Assembly (NCBI GenBank): GCA_014529385.2
Contig: CM043964.1
Location: 130,106,920 to 130,170,919, forward strand
DNA from: Adiantum capillus-veneris
Taxonomy: Eukaryota > Streptophyta > Polypodiopsida > Polypodiales > Pteridaceae
Length of the DNA stretch: 64,000 nucleotides
Reading direction: 5' to 3'
The notes beneath the pieces are model-generated. The model was not told the DNA's origin. It saw nothing but the letters and a program-made list of their open reading frames with translations, and searched no databases. A program made the position numbers and the translations under genes. Shown piece after piece: positions 1 to 13,516 of the stretch (its first letter is position 1; each line of letters starts with the position of its first letter).

Positions 1-218
<218 letters not shown>

Positions 219-220
219 AC

Positions 221-232
221 TGGTATCAGAGC
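221..232 (+). other. Primer-binding site (initiator Met tRNA type)
   Basis: TGGTATCAGAGC is the standard plant copia primer-binding site, complementary to the 3' end of initiator Met tRNA. It lies two bases after the CA end of the LTR, where minus-strand DNA synthesis would start. Confidence 0.8.
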
Positions 233-1170
233 TTGCAATGTGATCAGTATCTCTTAATCACACAAATCGATCCGCATCTACTAACCCCTTCTATGCTAGA
301 TCTTGTGAGTTCCCTCTTGCTCACAAGATTGGATCAATTTGCATTTTGATGAGCATTAATCTACAGTTGATTACACTATTTTTGGGCACGTTCTTAGTGT
401 ATGCCTCGAACCACTACCCTTGATAGAGCGATTACAATAGATTATATGCTTAATTAGTACGCATCATAGCTTAATCCGACTTCGTGTGCTCATTAGTTGC
501 TGCAATTGAGCCCTCATCCGTTCAATTTTTGGTTAATTTATGCTAATTATGCTATTGATTTGATGTGTTTTTTATTTCATATATTACCTATGTAAAATCC
601 CCATTTCAATTTAACAATTGTATGCTTTGAAAGAGATTTCAAGTGCACTTTCAACCTCTGGATTTGGAGGAGATTATATCTCCTAATCATTGTGTGTGTG
701 TGCGCACTTAATAGTGGTGGGAACCACTTTTATTTTTAGTACAAAAGACACACCACAAAAGACGAAGGACGCGTGTGGGACAGCAGCTTTTGCAGTAAGG
801 AAGAGCTCTCAAGCCGCAAGCGGCAAGCACATCTGCAATAGGCCTTGTCCTGCCTTGCGTCATCTCTGCTCAAGCCCGAACTACTTGGTTGCACGCTGAT
901 CATCATTGTCTACCCACTTTGTCTGCACTGTTCCCGGACACAGCTCGGCTCTGTCTCGGCCTGCCGCCTCACCGTAGGCTGCTCAGTGCTACCCACAGGC
1001 CATTTCCATTGCAGGCCTACAAGAGCAATCAGCCCGCCACTGCCCGAGAGCAGCCGACTGCAGAATTAAACAAAAAAAACGGGTCCCGCTCTCTGCTCGT
1101 AGCCACTCATTCCCACCTTCCTCACACCATCGACAGCCCTGCATCAACTGCCTGACGTCCTCACCTTGAC

Positions 1171-1460
1171 AGGTTCAACCACCCAATACCAAAGCCTTGC
1201 TTGCCAGGCTATGCCAGCGCCAGCTCGACAAGCCTAGGGTTAAACCCTCCTGAAGTGCTACATTTTGGGCATAGAAGGGTGCAATCCATAGCCCACGTCA
1301 AGACCGAGCTGCAGCAGGTTCAACCACCCAATACCAAAGCCTTGCTTGCCAGGCTATGCCAGCGCCAGCTTGACAAGCCTAGGGTTAAACCCTCCTGAAG
1401 TGCTACATTTTGGGCATAGAAGGGTGCAATCCATAGCCCACGTCAAGACCGAGCTACAGC
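1171..1460. repeat. Two tandem copies of a 145-bp unit
   Basis: The unit starting 'aggttcaaccacccaatacc' at 1171 recurs at 1316 with only about two substitutions, ending at 'gagctacagc'. The near identity indicates a recent duplication. Confidence 0.9.
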
Positions 1461-1615
1461 AAAAACCCCGGCGCAAATAACCTCGTGGACAGTCTTTGCA
1501 ATCGCGAGTATGTCGCTGTAATTTTCGAAGCTGCTCTCGTTAGTAGGAATGTAGCAAGATCCTCTCAAACCTTAAAACCAGAGGAGCTGGCACGTGTAGA
1601 GGTTTTTTTGCAGGT

Positions 1616-2164
<549 letters not shown>

Positions 2165-3302
2165 CTTGGACAGTCTGGCGCGATGGTATCTGTGGCGACA
2201 TGAGAAAGGGTGTGTTGGGCTTTTTGATCTCGAAAGCCGAGATAGAGATAGGGCTGCATTTGCATCTGAGGTTGACGCAATGAGCGAACGCAAGGCCGAC
2301 ATATGTGACGACTCAGGAAATGCAGAGGTGGTTGAGTTGGTCACACCGAGCGAGGGGAGGAGGAAATTTTTTTTTTTTTGGGGGGGGTGGGCTTTTCAAG
2401 GGTACCATCGCCATGCAGTCGACCTGAGAGGAGACGCAGGGGGACGAGTGGACGTGGAAAGACAGTTTTGCTTCTAAATTTGTGATTCCTTTGGAATCAC
2501 GATGGACATTAATTAATGGGAAGTGCATTCGACCCAGTATGTGCAAAACCCGGTGCCATTCGATTTGAACCAACATCCTACGGACAAGATCTTACTGCCG
2601 CCTTGCTAACCACGGAAGCATCCACTTTTGGATGTCTCTTAAGCGGTCCTAATACTAGTTATTTTTTGGGGAGTCGCCCGTCCCAACAGAGGACCCCGAC
2701 CCACAACCGGCCCCTGTACCCTACCTCATCTTCGACTGCCCTTGCCGGCCCCATCCTCGCCACGCGCTGTCCAAGTGTTGCCATCCTGGCCTTGTCCAAA
2801 AAATGCTCGGCCTGCACCTGCTCATCATCGACAGAAAGTAAGCTCACATTCACATTATTTTAAATAAACAATTAAAAGCCTTCAAAGTCGTGTTCCCATA
2901 GTGCGGACTATCCCAACCACCTCAAACTCAAAATTTTGCAAGATGGGGGGTTTCCCACAATAGTCGAGCTTGGCACCAAGCTACCTTACAATTTCATCAA
3001 TAAGGAGGAATTCGGCCCCCAAAAGCACTACATTTTGCGGAAGGTTTTGACACGACTTCATCAAACCTTCTGCCAAATGGAAGCCCATCTTTCGTGCTCA
3101 CCAAAGTTCTCAAATTTTTGTAGCCATCAATTTCAAATCTTTTGAGCCTCGAAATATATCGCAAATTTTTGGTGAAGAGGTGTTCCATTTTGGAGACTGA
3201 CTTCACGAATAATTTGTAAAAACCTTTGAAGCAAGTGCTCACGAGGACTAGACACTACCCACTCACCCGGGTAAGACCTTCCTCTCACCGCACACGGCAG
3301 AG

Positions 3303-4065
3303 CACCATCATGGGGGAGATAAAAACATAGACAAATTCAACGGGCATGGCTTCCACACGTGGCAAGCAAAAACCAAGGGGTACTTAATGCGAAAGCAGTT
3401 ATGGTCCGTCATTAAGTCACCAAATGATGATGACAGAGTAGAAACACGACAGAGCTTAGTGCAGTTTGCGGCTAAAGATGAGCAAGCTCTTGGCATTCTA
3501 TTCACATCGCTTGACGACAACTTTGTGTATTATTTAGATGATTGCACCACTGCACACGACGCATGGATAACTTTAGAACAACATTTTGGTGCTATTGCCA
3601 AGCATTCCAAAATGCAACTTTATGGATTGCCTATGGAGCCTGGAGAAGATGTGTCATCTCTAGTCAATAGGCTCAAAAGTATTTGCACACAGTTGACATA
3701 TATAAAATGCCTTGTAGATAATGAAGACCAAATTGTTGTGCTTCTCAAAGCAGTACTCGATGCAGATTTTGGCCAAATTGTAATAGTGCTTAAAGAGAAA
3801 TACCCAATCCCTAAAATTGAAGATGTAATAAACTCTCTTCAAGAGCACGAAAAGAAACTCAAAGGCAGCCAACAACAGTCAAATGGTGCTTATGTGGTCT
3901 CATCCAACCGCTACAACCGCAATCACAAAATGAACTTAAAGTGCACACACTATGGCAGAACAAATCACCTTTCAAAGGATTGCTATGAAATCAATCCTTT
4001 GTCGCATTTGTGGCAAGAACAACCATGCTACAAAGTATTGCAGACTCAACAATAAGTCTTCATAG
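3303..4065 (+). pseudogene. gag: Copia gag (nucleocapsid precursor), broken
   Basis: The frame is open from about 3303 to 4055. It has the copia gag UBN2-type fold signature: FNGHGFHTWQAKTKGYL near 3336, then WITLEQHFG, then a helical capsid region. An ATG at 3310 sits one frame off beside a G5 run, so a 1-base indel probably removed the start. The first zinc knuckle near 3940-3985 reads CTHYGRTNHLSKDC, where the second cysteine of CX2CX4HX4C is tyrosine. A second, perfect knuckle, CRICGKNNHATKYC, lies at 4000-4041 in another frame and ends at a stop at 4063-4065. The protein would coat retrotransposon RNA and form particles. The lesions argue for a pseudogene. Confidence 0.8.
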
Positions 4066-4349
4066 GTTACCAATCACAAAGAGCATTTCAAAGATCAAAC
4101 AAAAGCAAAAATCAACCTTGCCACCTCTGGAAATTTTGATGAAGATAACGACAACAGTATTGGCTTGGTTTATGATGATGTACTGTGAGCATTCTCTCAA
4201 TTGTACCTTACCCTCTATTTGTGCCAAGGGAAGCTTGTGTGTGCCTACACCCTGATGATTTGTATGCCTACACCCTTTGTGTTTAGGGGAGGCAACTTTG
4301 TGTTCAAGGGGAAGCTTCTAAATTATGTTCCTCACCCTAGTGTGTTTTG

Positions 4350-4359
4350 AGGGGAGAAT
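4350..4359 (+). other. Polypurine tract of copia-1
   Basis: A purine-rich stretch (aggggagaa) lies directly before TGTGTGAATG, the inferred start of the 3' LTR. This is where plus-strand synthesis would be primed. Confidence 0.5.
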
Positions 4360-4749
<390 letters not shown>

Positions 4750-5305
4750 TCAAGAGATGGTGGGGCCTCTTCGGCTCACACAGAAGGCTCTTTAACTTGT
4801 TACACTTGGCGCTTGTTCTGCCTCTCGCTCAACAAGCCTCATCTAATGCAGAATGGCGCTTGCTTTCTACACCATGTGGATTGTGTGAATCGGCTTCGGC
4901 TTGATAGAATAGTATAGTATAGAGGTAGTCCATCCTCCCGCCGGCTCATCACCCCCTATGTTCTCTTCCAATGTGAGGTGGTGGGCCAGGAATGCCTTCT
5001 CCATAATAGAGTAGTATATAGATGTCATGCGTAAGAAATTTTTAGACAAGCACTTTTTGACGAGCAGATTTCAAAAAGATTCCCTCTCTCTGTCTCTCTT
5101 AATTTTCACTCGCCCTTACGTAGGTTTCTTCTCTTGCTCTCTTCATATGGCATTCCATGTCTCATCCTCATTCAAATTTTTCGATCTCTAACTCACTTCT
5201 TCCCATCCATCAACGTAGTCGGCAAATGCATCATGCTGGGATGCAACCCGAAAAACAAGATTGAGACTCCATAAGGATAGTTGAGCCTCCTATCTTTCCC
5301 TTATG

Positions 5306-5308
<3 letters not shown>

Positions 5309-5348
<40 letters not shown>
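5309..5348. repeat. (GA)n microsatellite
   Basis: About 20 uninterrupted GA units. No LINE tail adjoins this tract. Confidence 0.95.
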
Positions 5349-5352
<4 letters not shown>

Positions 5353-6508
5353 AGCTAGAGAGAGGACATAGATTGTGAGACATATGCAATGATATGCCAA
5401 CTTTCAAAATGTTTCAAAGAGCAAAAACTAGGCTACTTAGAAGATGACATTCAAAAGTTTTTTTAAAAAAATACAATGTGTTACTTTCAAGTCAAAAACC
5501 ATCAAGCTAATCCTCAAGTCAAAATTCTGAAGTTCACAATTATGCATAGCAATTGTAATCAATGAACATGTTTTTCAAGTTTTTAGTGAGGTTCAATAAG
5601 CATGTAATGTATACAAGATCCAATTTAATGATTATGCCTAAGAAATCGTACTAAATCCGGATGTTTTTAAGAGTTTGTGTGAGGTTCAAGACCACATCTT
5701 GTGAATACAAGATCCTATTTATGATGCAGCATCCCAGTCTTTTCACCTCAACCCATCTATTAAACTGTGAAAATAGTCCACAAGGCACAATACCCATGAC
5801 TTGTTAGTTATCAAGCAATATTCAAAACACCACTGGCAGAGGTTCCAAAGTACTATAAATATGATTCTAGATCCTAAAAAGGATTGCTACTTCCGTTCCA
5901 CCTATACCCAAGTTAGTGTGTATCGCATTCAAACATCCCATCTTCAATCTTCACAAGCATCTCTCTGTATGATGATGTACATCATATAGGTATTTAAAAT
6001 GCAACTTGTTGATGTGGAGAATTTGATACCTATTGCAAATTATGGTATGCCACACATGTAAGCACACCTTCTTTGCTAGCATATCCAAAAATATACTCAG
6101 CGCAATATTCTAATAAAACTCGTCATGCAAAAAATCATTTCATCAAATAGCCTAACCCAAAGTTATTGCATAGCATACCAAACCTGGTGAGCAAATGCCA
6201 TGTTGTCATCGAGATATTGAAGATCGTAGGGGGCAGTGCGGCCACCCAAGTGAGAAGAGATTCATCGTGTACTATTTTGACAACTACCATCCAAGTGTTG
6301 TAGACCCTAGAGGATAGGGCCTACCATCCTCCAAAGGGATAGGTATTGATGTTTCCATAATCTGCTTCGTATACAAGTCCTTTTTCATGTGTGTAGCAAA
6401 GGAAGCCTTCTTCTGCTCCGATGCTTGTCATCCAAGTTTTGTAAACCAAGGGTAGCTACCATTTGATGAGAGGAAAGTGCTCTTTTTGTGACTCCTTGTG
6501 TGTGTGTG

Positions 6509-6510
<2 letters not shown>

Positions 6511-6561
<51 letters not shown>

Positions 6562-6750
6562 GGGACAACATTTGTAAGCGTGAAGAAATTGGTTGTTGAT
6601 TGGCGAAAATACCCATCTGCAGCGTTTTTGATTTGGCAAGTGAAGTAGACGATGGAAATTTGTTTGATTTTGTATGCGCATGAATGTGTGTGTGTGTGTG
6701 TGTGTATGTGTGTACGTGCACGCGCTAGAGAGAGAGAGAGAGAGAGAGAG
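6511..6750. repeat. (GT)n and (GA)n microsatellite cluster
   Basis: A (GT)n run at 6511-6558, a second imperfect GT run at 6685-6714 and a (GA)n run at 6728-6750, separated by about 125 bp of unique sequence. Confidence 0.9.
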
Positions 6751-7079
6751 ACAGCGATCTACCAAAGTGGGAAGGCTGGTGAGCGACATGTGCACAATGG
6801 GTAGACTGGTGAGCAGGCTACAACAAAGGGAGGGCAATCCGTCAATCCTATGAGGATGCAATTGAAAGAGATGAGGCAACATACCATAATTGTTGCTAGG
6901 AAATTTGATAACATAAAAGCAGAGTGGGTCAAACATGCACCATTTAATGTTGCCCATGTAGAGGGAAGATAAGATGGCCTCATGACCTTGGTGACTCAAC
7001 AACCGTATAAGGGGGAATTCATTCCTAAGCATGTGTTTGATTTGCAAAAAAGCATATGTGGTATGTACTTGCTCGCCGC

Positions 7080-7528
7080 ATTAGGGAAAATTTGGACTCA
7101 CAAAGGGGCCTTATAAGGAGTTTGACTTCCTCTCTCATGTCCAAAACGGGCGTGCAGTAAATTTTTTGCAAATCAACTCTAAACTTGGCGGAGATTTGGC
7201 AGTTAGAATGTACTCTTCAAGCTCTTTCTATTGATATATAGCATCCCACGAGATTTCTCATATTTTGAAAGATTCTATTTTTTATTCTCTAGATTCTAGA
7301 AGGAGGTGTCACATCACAAGAGAATAAAAAATAGAATCTGTCAAAATATGAGGAATCTCATGGCGTGCTATATATCAATAGAAAGAGCTTGAAGAGTAGA
7401 TTCTAACTGTCAAATCTCCGCCAAGTTTAGAGTTGATTTGTAAAAAATTTACCGTACCCCGTTTTGGACATGAGAGAGGAAGTCAAACTCCTTATAAGGC
7501 CCCTTTGTGACTCCAAATTTTCCCTAAT
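7080..7528. mobile_element. Long inverted-repeat foldback/MITE-like element
   Basis: The arms 7080-7291 and 7320-7528 are near-perfect reverse complements around a loop of about 28 nt. The ends are ATTAGGGAAAATTTGG and CCAAATTTTCCCTAAT. There is no coding capacity. A TA dinucleotide flanks the GGG/CCC termini on both sides, which would fit a Stowaway-type 2-bp target duplication, but I cannot prove the exact end. A transcript crossing it would form a hairpin of about 200 bp. Confidence 0.85.
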
Positions 7529-7881
7529 TGGCATATATGCGAGATGGTGTCAAGCCATTTTTGTAAGTAGGACCAAATGAAGCTATGGTTTAGTACCAGG
7601 TATTAAACTGGATATTTCTACCCATGTGCGGGTATATGTAAAGACAACCCATGAGCCACTAGTTGTAGTTATCAAAAATACAGAGAGGGAAATGCTTAGG
7701 TTACCTACATGAGTTTTTTCTGATGGTGTGTGTGTGTGTGTGGCCTTCTCTCATCCCTGAGGAGAAGTCCATTTGGTGATATTAAGTGAGAGCGTTATAG
7801 GGCATAAAAAAATCTATTTTGTGTGTGCATAAGTTTCGGTCAGGTGTCATGAGTAACACTCATGACTTCTTTTATATGTCG

Positions 7882-7936
<55 letters not shown>

Positions 7937-8089
7937 AAGCTTAAAGTGGATATTATTGATGTCGTTTCTCACTTGAGAATCTTTAAACCTTCGCAAAGGT
8001 GGTATGTCTACTTTACTCTATTTTGACCACCAGAAGTAGAGGTTCAAGGGCTACCAAATGCAAAAACGAGTGAAGTTATTTGTTATACA

Positions 8090-8182
<93 letters not shown>

Positions 8183-8248
8183 GGTACCTTCAACTTTTGG
8201 TGCCTAGTAGTGGGTTGAATTGTCTGGTGCCTAGTAGTAGTAGTAGTA

Positions 8249-8346
<98 letters not shown>

Positions 8347-8659
8347 TTTTCAGGTGAGGAGTGGAGGCACCTTCAACTTCTAATTCCTAGTGGTAGCATG
8401 AATTGTCCCTGACAAAAGACGTGTGCTATGTAGGAATCACCACTCTCTCTCTCTTTGCTCTTTGTTGCCTCCCACAAGGATTCTAAAACTCTATTCACTT
8501 TCCATTAACATAGAATCTTACTCTTCATCTCTTGCAATCTTACTCTTCACTTTTGGATTTTAAGTGTTTTGGACGTTTTTCTTTGAAATGAGCCAATGTG
8601 TTGACACACCAAAGTGTTGGTGCTATGAGCATTTTCTCAAGCTCTAACATAAAGAATAT
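7529..8659. repeat. Intergenic DNA with dense (GT)n and (GA)n tracts
   Basis: (GT)n at 7885-7933, (GT)n followed directly by (GA)n at 8093-8178, a (TAG)n run at about 8232-8249 and (GA)n at 8251-8342. The segment after the 8178 tract ('ggaggtaccttcaacttttggtgcctagtag') is echoed after the 8342 tract ('gtggaggcaccttcaacttctaattcctag'), so this block was probably duplicated together with its GA run. No gene seen. Confidence 0.85.
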
Positions 8660-8995
8660 AGATATAGATAGATGAAGCTTCTCACAATAATCAAGGAAAC
8701 ATAGCTAGTATTTAAACTAGCTTTAGACTGAACCAAATAGATAGTTCTACATCCATATTCAACCCCCATTCAACTCATGTGCCAACTAGAAGACCATAGT
8801 GGGAAATCCATATACGCCTCGCAAAAGAGTATAGATGGAGGCGCTTCTCACATTAGTCAAGGAAATATAGCTAGCATTTAAATCAGCTCCAGATTGAAGC
8901 AAATAGATAGTTCTACATCCATATTCAACCCCCATTCAATCAATCTGCCAATCCGAAGGCCATAGTGGGCAATCCTATACGTCTCAAAAAAATCT
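8660..8995. repeat. Two diverged tandem copies of a 166-bp unit
   Basis: 'cttctcaca.ta.tcaaggaaa.atagctag' at about 8678 recurs at about 8844. Both copies contain 'aaatagatagttctacatcc' and 'attcaacccccattcaa'. The copies differ by scattered substitutions, so this duplication is older than the one at 1171-1460. Confidence 0.85.
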
Positions 8996-9159
8996 TCTAT
9001 CAATCTTGTCAAAAGTTGGTAAGGGATCGTGCATGTAGACCATGTTTTGAACAAACCTTAATGTACATAGGACACGTTGGTCATGATGATGTGAGTGTGT
9101 TCATGTGTGTGGAGTTTAATATTGGAGTTGATTGCGAGTTTCAAGAAAACAAATTTAGA

Positions 9160-9252
9160 TAGATCCACTAGGCACTTTGTAAAAGGCTAGTTCTTATAAC
9201 AATAGATTCACTAGGCATTGTGTAAAAGTCTAGTTCTTATAACAATAGATTT
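9160..9252. repeat. Two copies of a ~48-bp unit
   Basis: 'cactaggca.t.tgtaaaag.ctagttcttataacaatagatt' occurs twice in tandem. Confidence 0.85.
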
Positions 9253-9801
9253 TCTTTTGTGCATGTGTAATTTTTTATGATGTATTTTAGGTTGGCTAGA
9301 ATCCACAGACAAATTATGGTTTATGAAAAATACAAGTGTGTGACCCGTCCTCGAAGGAGTGGCATAGCTGTAATAGTGTGTAGCATGTGTACTACACACT
9401 ATGTACAATGTGTAGCATATGTGGCATGTAATATGTGACATATGGCACAATAAGTTGCAATCTGCTATAATGCGCTTAAAAAATTTAATCATACAATTAC
9501 TTTACAAATTTTTCTATAAAAGACCATAATAAAAGTTTATCATTCCGTAAGTTTAGAAAACTTCTCAAGATTTTGGGGTAAATCACAAACGGGAGTCTCT
9601 CCAAGGAGTAAAGGGCAAAGGCTATACCAAAGTTTATACCAAAAAAAAATTAGATTCTATAATTGTAGGTAAATTCATTGCCCAAAATGTTGTACATATA
9701 GTTTCCCAATCACAATCAACCTCCCACGCATGTTGTTTGTTGACTGTTATAGTAACTGATGACATGAGCAGACACTGCCACAAAAGGATTTTCAAGCCAA
9801 T
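9253..9801. other. AT-rich intergenic DNA, no gene seen
   Basis: Includes a small cluster of 'gtgtagcatatgtggcatgt'-like short repeats near 9375-9440. No coding similarity was recognised. The downstream side may hold the decayed 3' end of the phosphatase-like pseudogene. Confidence 0.4.
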
Positions 9802-10530
9802 TCATCCTTGCATAAGCATCGAGGCTTGGTGAATCTGCCCAATTGAGTAACCAAGGAAACAATGTGTAATGTAGGTACTTTGGGGATTTGCTAGATCAAA
9901 TGAAGGAGGACAGAGATAGGTTCCTAAAGGGTTGAACATAGACTTCTAGAGCATGTCATCCACTAGTAGTGTAGTGTCACTGTTGAACTCATTATACTAC
10001 CTCCAAAACTCTTGAAAAATACTCTTTTTGTTATCTCTAATTAAAAAGATCCCAAGAACTTCATTTAGCATGAACTCATCCACTCTACACCTATCTTGAC
10101 CAAGGATATGTAAGAAAAGTTGTATGCTCAGTGAGGGAAAGCACATTCTCAAGGCATGCTCTAGATTTTCTCTAGTCATACTACTCCATAGCACTAATTG
10201 TACTATTTTCCACAGTGCATGCAAAAAGATCAATGCATGGAGCCTGACAACAAAATATAGTGCTTCTTTCCCTAAAGCTTTGGGGTGGTGATTACTTCAA
10301 TTTTGCCGAAGCAAGCATAGAGCTTCTTTTTCTCCCTCAAAAGTCAGTTACAAGGTACCTCTTCATGATTAGGCCGTTTACATCTAATATAGTTGATTAC
10401 TTGATAATTGAATTTTTCCGCAACAAGCATAGAGCTTCTTGTTCTCCCTCAAAAGTAGGCTACAAGGTACCTGTGATGAGTAGGCCATTTACATCCAATA
10501 TAATGCATAACCTTTTCCTTCTCTCTACAC
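9802..10530 (-). pseudogene. FCP1/NIF-type HAD phosphatase-like pseudogene
   Basis: Reading the minus strand, the motifs appear in the order seen in plant FCP1-homology (NLI-interacting-factor-like, HAD superfamily) proteins. First comes ILDVNGLL (near 10476-10499), duplicated as ILDVNGLI (10367-10390). It is followed by RLHALIFLHALWKIVQLVLW, then WSSMTRENLEHAL (near 10180), LHILGQDRC (near 10092), SIFQEFW (near 10005) and TLLVDDML..KSMFNPLGTY (near 9930-9970). Known family members dephosphorylate serine in proteins such as the RNA polymerase II tail, with catalysis at the DxD motif; here that motif has become DVN. In-frame stops at 9997 and 9946 and at least one frameshift between the duplicated motif copies make it non-functional. 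A 118-bp internal duplication (about 10310-10490) doubles the first motif. I judge the family from motif order only. Confidence 0.6.
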
Positions 10531-10534
10531 CCAT

Positions 10535-11290
10535 AGTCGTGGCTACATCAACAAGGGTATTAGTCGATTCACATATGTCTGCAAGGGCAAAAATAAGGTA
10601 GCAACATCAGTTGGACTGATTGCCTCAACTTGGGACGTGACATCATCTGTACCCACTGCCTCTCCTAATCCAGCTACTCTGTCAGTGGTGGGGACCTCTA
10701 TACCTATACCTCTACTATCCCCAAAGGTGGCATCTGCACCCACAGTCATGGTTGCATCAATAGGGGCATTGGCTGCACCAATTAGACAACATGATCACTT
10801 GGACAAGCTACCTCAGCTTGGGCCATGACATCACTGGTACCCACTGCCTTAGTTGTTCCAATTATTCTATTAGTGAGGACCTCTTCACCTACACCTCTAG
10901 TATCTCCAAAATTGGCATAAGGTTGCATCAATAGGGGCATTGGCTGCACCAATTGCGTTTGCAAGGGCAACATGATCACTTGGACAAGCTACCTCAGCTT
11001 GGGCCACGACATCACTGGTACCCACTGCCTTAGTTGTTCCAATTATTCTATTAGTGAGGACCTCTTCACCTACACCTCTAGTATCTCCAAAATTGGCATA
11101 TGTACCTTCAACTTTAGTTGTATCAACATTGGCATCATATGCGTCGTTTGCATATGCATTGGTAGCAACATCACTTGTACATACTACCTCAGCTTGGGTC
11201 ATGACATCACTTGTACCCACTACCTCACCTGGTCCAACATCTCCACAAGTGAGGACCTCCTTATTGGGGCTAAATTCCCATATGTCACCT
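10535..11290 (-). repeat. About four diverged ~175-bp repeats, open on the minus strand
   Basis: The two central copies (about 10747-10920 and 10921-11098) are nearly identical. The second has 10 extra bases. More diverged copies flank them (about 10550-10746 and 11099-11280). On the minus strand they translate to repeats such as ANFGDTRGVGEEV, GTTKAVGTSDV and QAEVACPSDHVA, open for 137 aa at 10897-11310. They lie directly upstream of the phosphatase-like motifs in the same orientation, so they may be the low-complexity N-terminal region of that decayed gene. The function of the repeats is unknown. Confidence 0.7.
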
Positions 11291-12057
11291 CCATACCGTT
11301 TCCACCACATATATATTTTACGTATTTTTTTGGCCCACCATTTTGGGCATGTACAAGCATTATACTCCGTTTATTGGCCTTTGGGCTACTTGGACTAATT
11401 TTAAAAGTCACACATTGTCCAAGTGCCCAAATGGCCCATTTTAATAAAAGGTCCCAAAACCTCATCACTTTGAGGTTTTTTTGGACTTCAAAAATTGTGT
11501 GCTCTCTTGTGCAGCCAACAAAAAGTCTCCACGCTCCTCTCTCTCTGTCTCACTATACTCAACATGCACGTTTGCACACTGTTGCCCAATATACAACTAT
11601 TTTCTTTCACAGCAAGTGCATTTAAAAAATTGCATCTCTGAATATGCTTCACTCTTGAGTAGGATCATTTTTGTTATGTAAAAGATTTGTGGATTTTTTG
11701 TGAAAATTTGTAAACGTTTTTTGTCCAATTTTGGACAAATTTCAGCATTTACAGGTCAATTTTAGTAATGAAACTTGGGCATTTTGATGCACATAACTGC
11801 CCCATGTATCAATTTGTGGTTTGCATCTTAATATTGTGAAAATTCCCAAATTTTTGGGCAACAAATTCAAAAGATTCAGTTGCTTTATTTTTTGCTAAAA
11901 TTTTCAAAAATTAATAAATTTTTTATTTTTTTAATTTCACAAATTTCAAAGGAGATTTTTTAGAAGTATTTTATTACCTTTTTTGGCACTCATTTTGCAA
12001 AAATCAATAAAATTTTAGAAATTATAAATTTTTGAAACTTTTACAATTGTGCACAAA
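11291..12057. other. AT-rich intergenic DNA before a gag fragment
   Basis: 11700-12045 is very rich in 'aaattt'-type words ('tttgtgaaaatttg', 'gaaattataaatttttg'). It could be the leader of the copia fragment that follows. No gene seen. Confidence 0.4.
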
Positions 12058-12480
12058 GCTGATACGATGGCCTCCTCTTTGGATGTGAAGAATCTCTTTG
12101 AAATCAAGAGATTTGAAGGCTCCAAATTTGATTTTTGGAAAGAAAGAATTCAAGGCATCCTTTTCTTAAAAGACTGTGATGGTGCAGTGCAAGATGTTAA
12201 GCATGTAGATATGACAGATGAGGCGTGGCTTACTCTACACAAGAAGACTATTGCGTATGTAAAAATGGTTGTTTTAGATGAAATTTTGGTAGACCTTAAG
12301 GGTCTTGACACTACCTATGCAGTGTGGTAAAAGCTCAAGGCCACTTATGAAAATAGGATGCCAGTAAACCAAGTGTACTTGATGCGTAAATTGATGCGCA
12401 AGTGAATTTTTCGTGTTCCAGTACATGTTCTCAATAAACTTGCAGTCAAAGAGGTTCTCCTTTCTTTCAAGTTGGGCAAC
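12058..12480 (+). pseudogene. gag: Copia gag N-terminal fragment
   Basis: The frame at 12049-12330 reads NLFEIKRFEGSKFDFWKERI near its start, then DEAWLTLHKKTIAYVKMVV and LDTTYAVW. This is the copia gag pattern (F.G..F..W, then W..L, then the W-stop-K-L helix). A TAA at 12328-12330 falls where gag proteins continue with KLKATYENRMPVNQVYLMRK, which is indeed readable past the stop to about 12400. After a second stop, homology fades at about 12480. No LTR or pol is visible nearby, so it is an isolated fragment. The initiation codon could be 12049 or 12067. Confidence 0.7.
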
Positions 12481-13516
12481 ATGATAATTGAGGTGTGATT
12501 TTCTTTGTTGACTTGTTGTGAATGTCTCTCCCCAACCCCCTCCTTTAATAATTGAAACATGCAAACATGCATTGTCTTTGGCTAACCTCTAACCACCCAA
12601 GCACCAATCTATAACGATGTAGTAATGTGGCGGCACACTTATGGAGAGCTAGCCTGTGTCATCAGCCATAAAATGGAGGAGGGATCTTTTCGCAAAATAT
12701 TAAGGATTCCATCACAAAGAACAAAGAGAGATTTTTTCCAAAAGATTTGCCAAAACGTCTAATTTCTAAAAAAAGCTCCCTTCAGAAGATCTCTCGGTTC
12801 CCCTACTCTAAGGACCTGACTGATGAAGACTTGGCACGCGAGTAGTGGTTAAATGTTTTCAAGTACAGGTACCAAAAGAACAACAAGATGTATTTAAACC
12901 ATTTGCAGCCACATTTGATGGAAGACTGTAGATTTCTATTTTCCAAAGTTTATTAGGGGCCCTCTTCATGTGTTAAATTCACCAACAAAAAAATACCCAA
13001 CAGGGCATAGAGTAGCATGGGCTCGTTGGGGAAGGAGTGTTGCAAATGATAGCATCTAGGAATGGCAGGCTTGATCGTAAAATTGAGGCATGAAGGAGGC
13101 AAAATGGTTCCTCCCTTGGAAGTGTCCTAGATTCATATAAGAAGGCCCGGATGGGCATGTGGAATCCAACATATGGGAAGGGCATGCAAGTGGATTATGG
13201 TGTCTTCCAAAGCACAAGTATGTAGATTGTGAGCAACTTATTTATCTCATTGTAGGCCTGCAATAGCTTGTTGTTAGGACTATTTATGATGTGCTAGTGA
13301 GTTTGTTTCCTTGTAGATCATATCTAGTTACATGGTGTCTTTTAAACGTTTCTAAGTGCACCTATTTGTATAGTTTCAACCTTTGTGATGGTTGAAAGGT
13401 AAATTGGTGGAGCTGCACTTGAGCTTGACTGATCATGTAGAATCTCACAAGTACTTAGTTTTGATTATTGCTTACTTTGACAATTGTAGTAACTTAGATT
13501 GTAAGTATAACATGTA
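12481..13516. other. Intergenic or intronic DNA, no clear gene
   Basis: Short protein-like stretches occur (for example SRFPYSKDLTDEDLARE near 12790 on the plus strand) but none was recognised. If the exon-like pieces downstream belong to a host gene, part of this segment may be its upstream introns or exons. Confidence 0.3.

Noticed and set aside
6385-7047. 220-aa minus-strand frame
   Set aside because: Much of it is TH/HT repeat from (GT)n; the rest has no recognisable domain.
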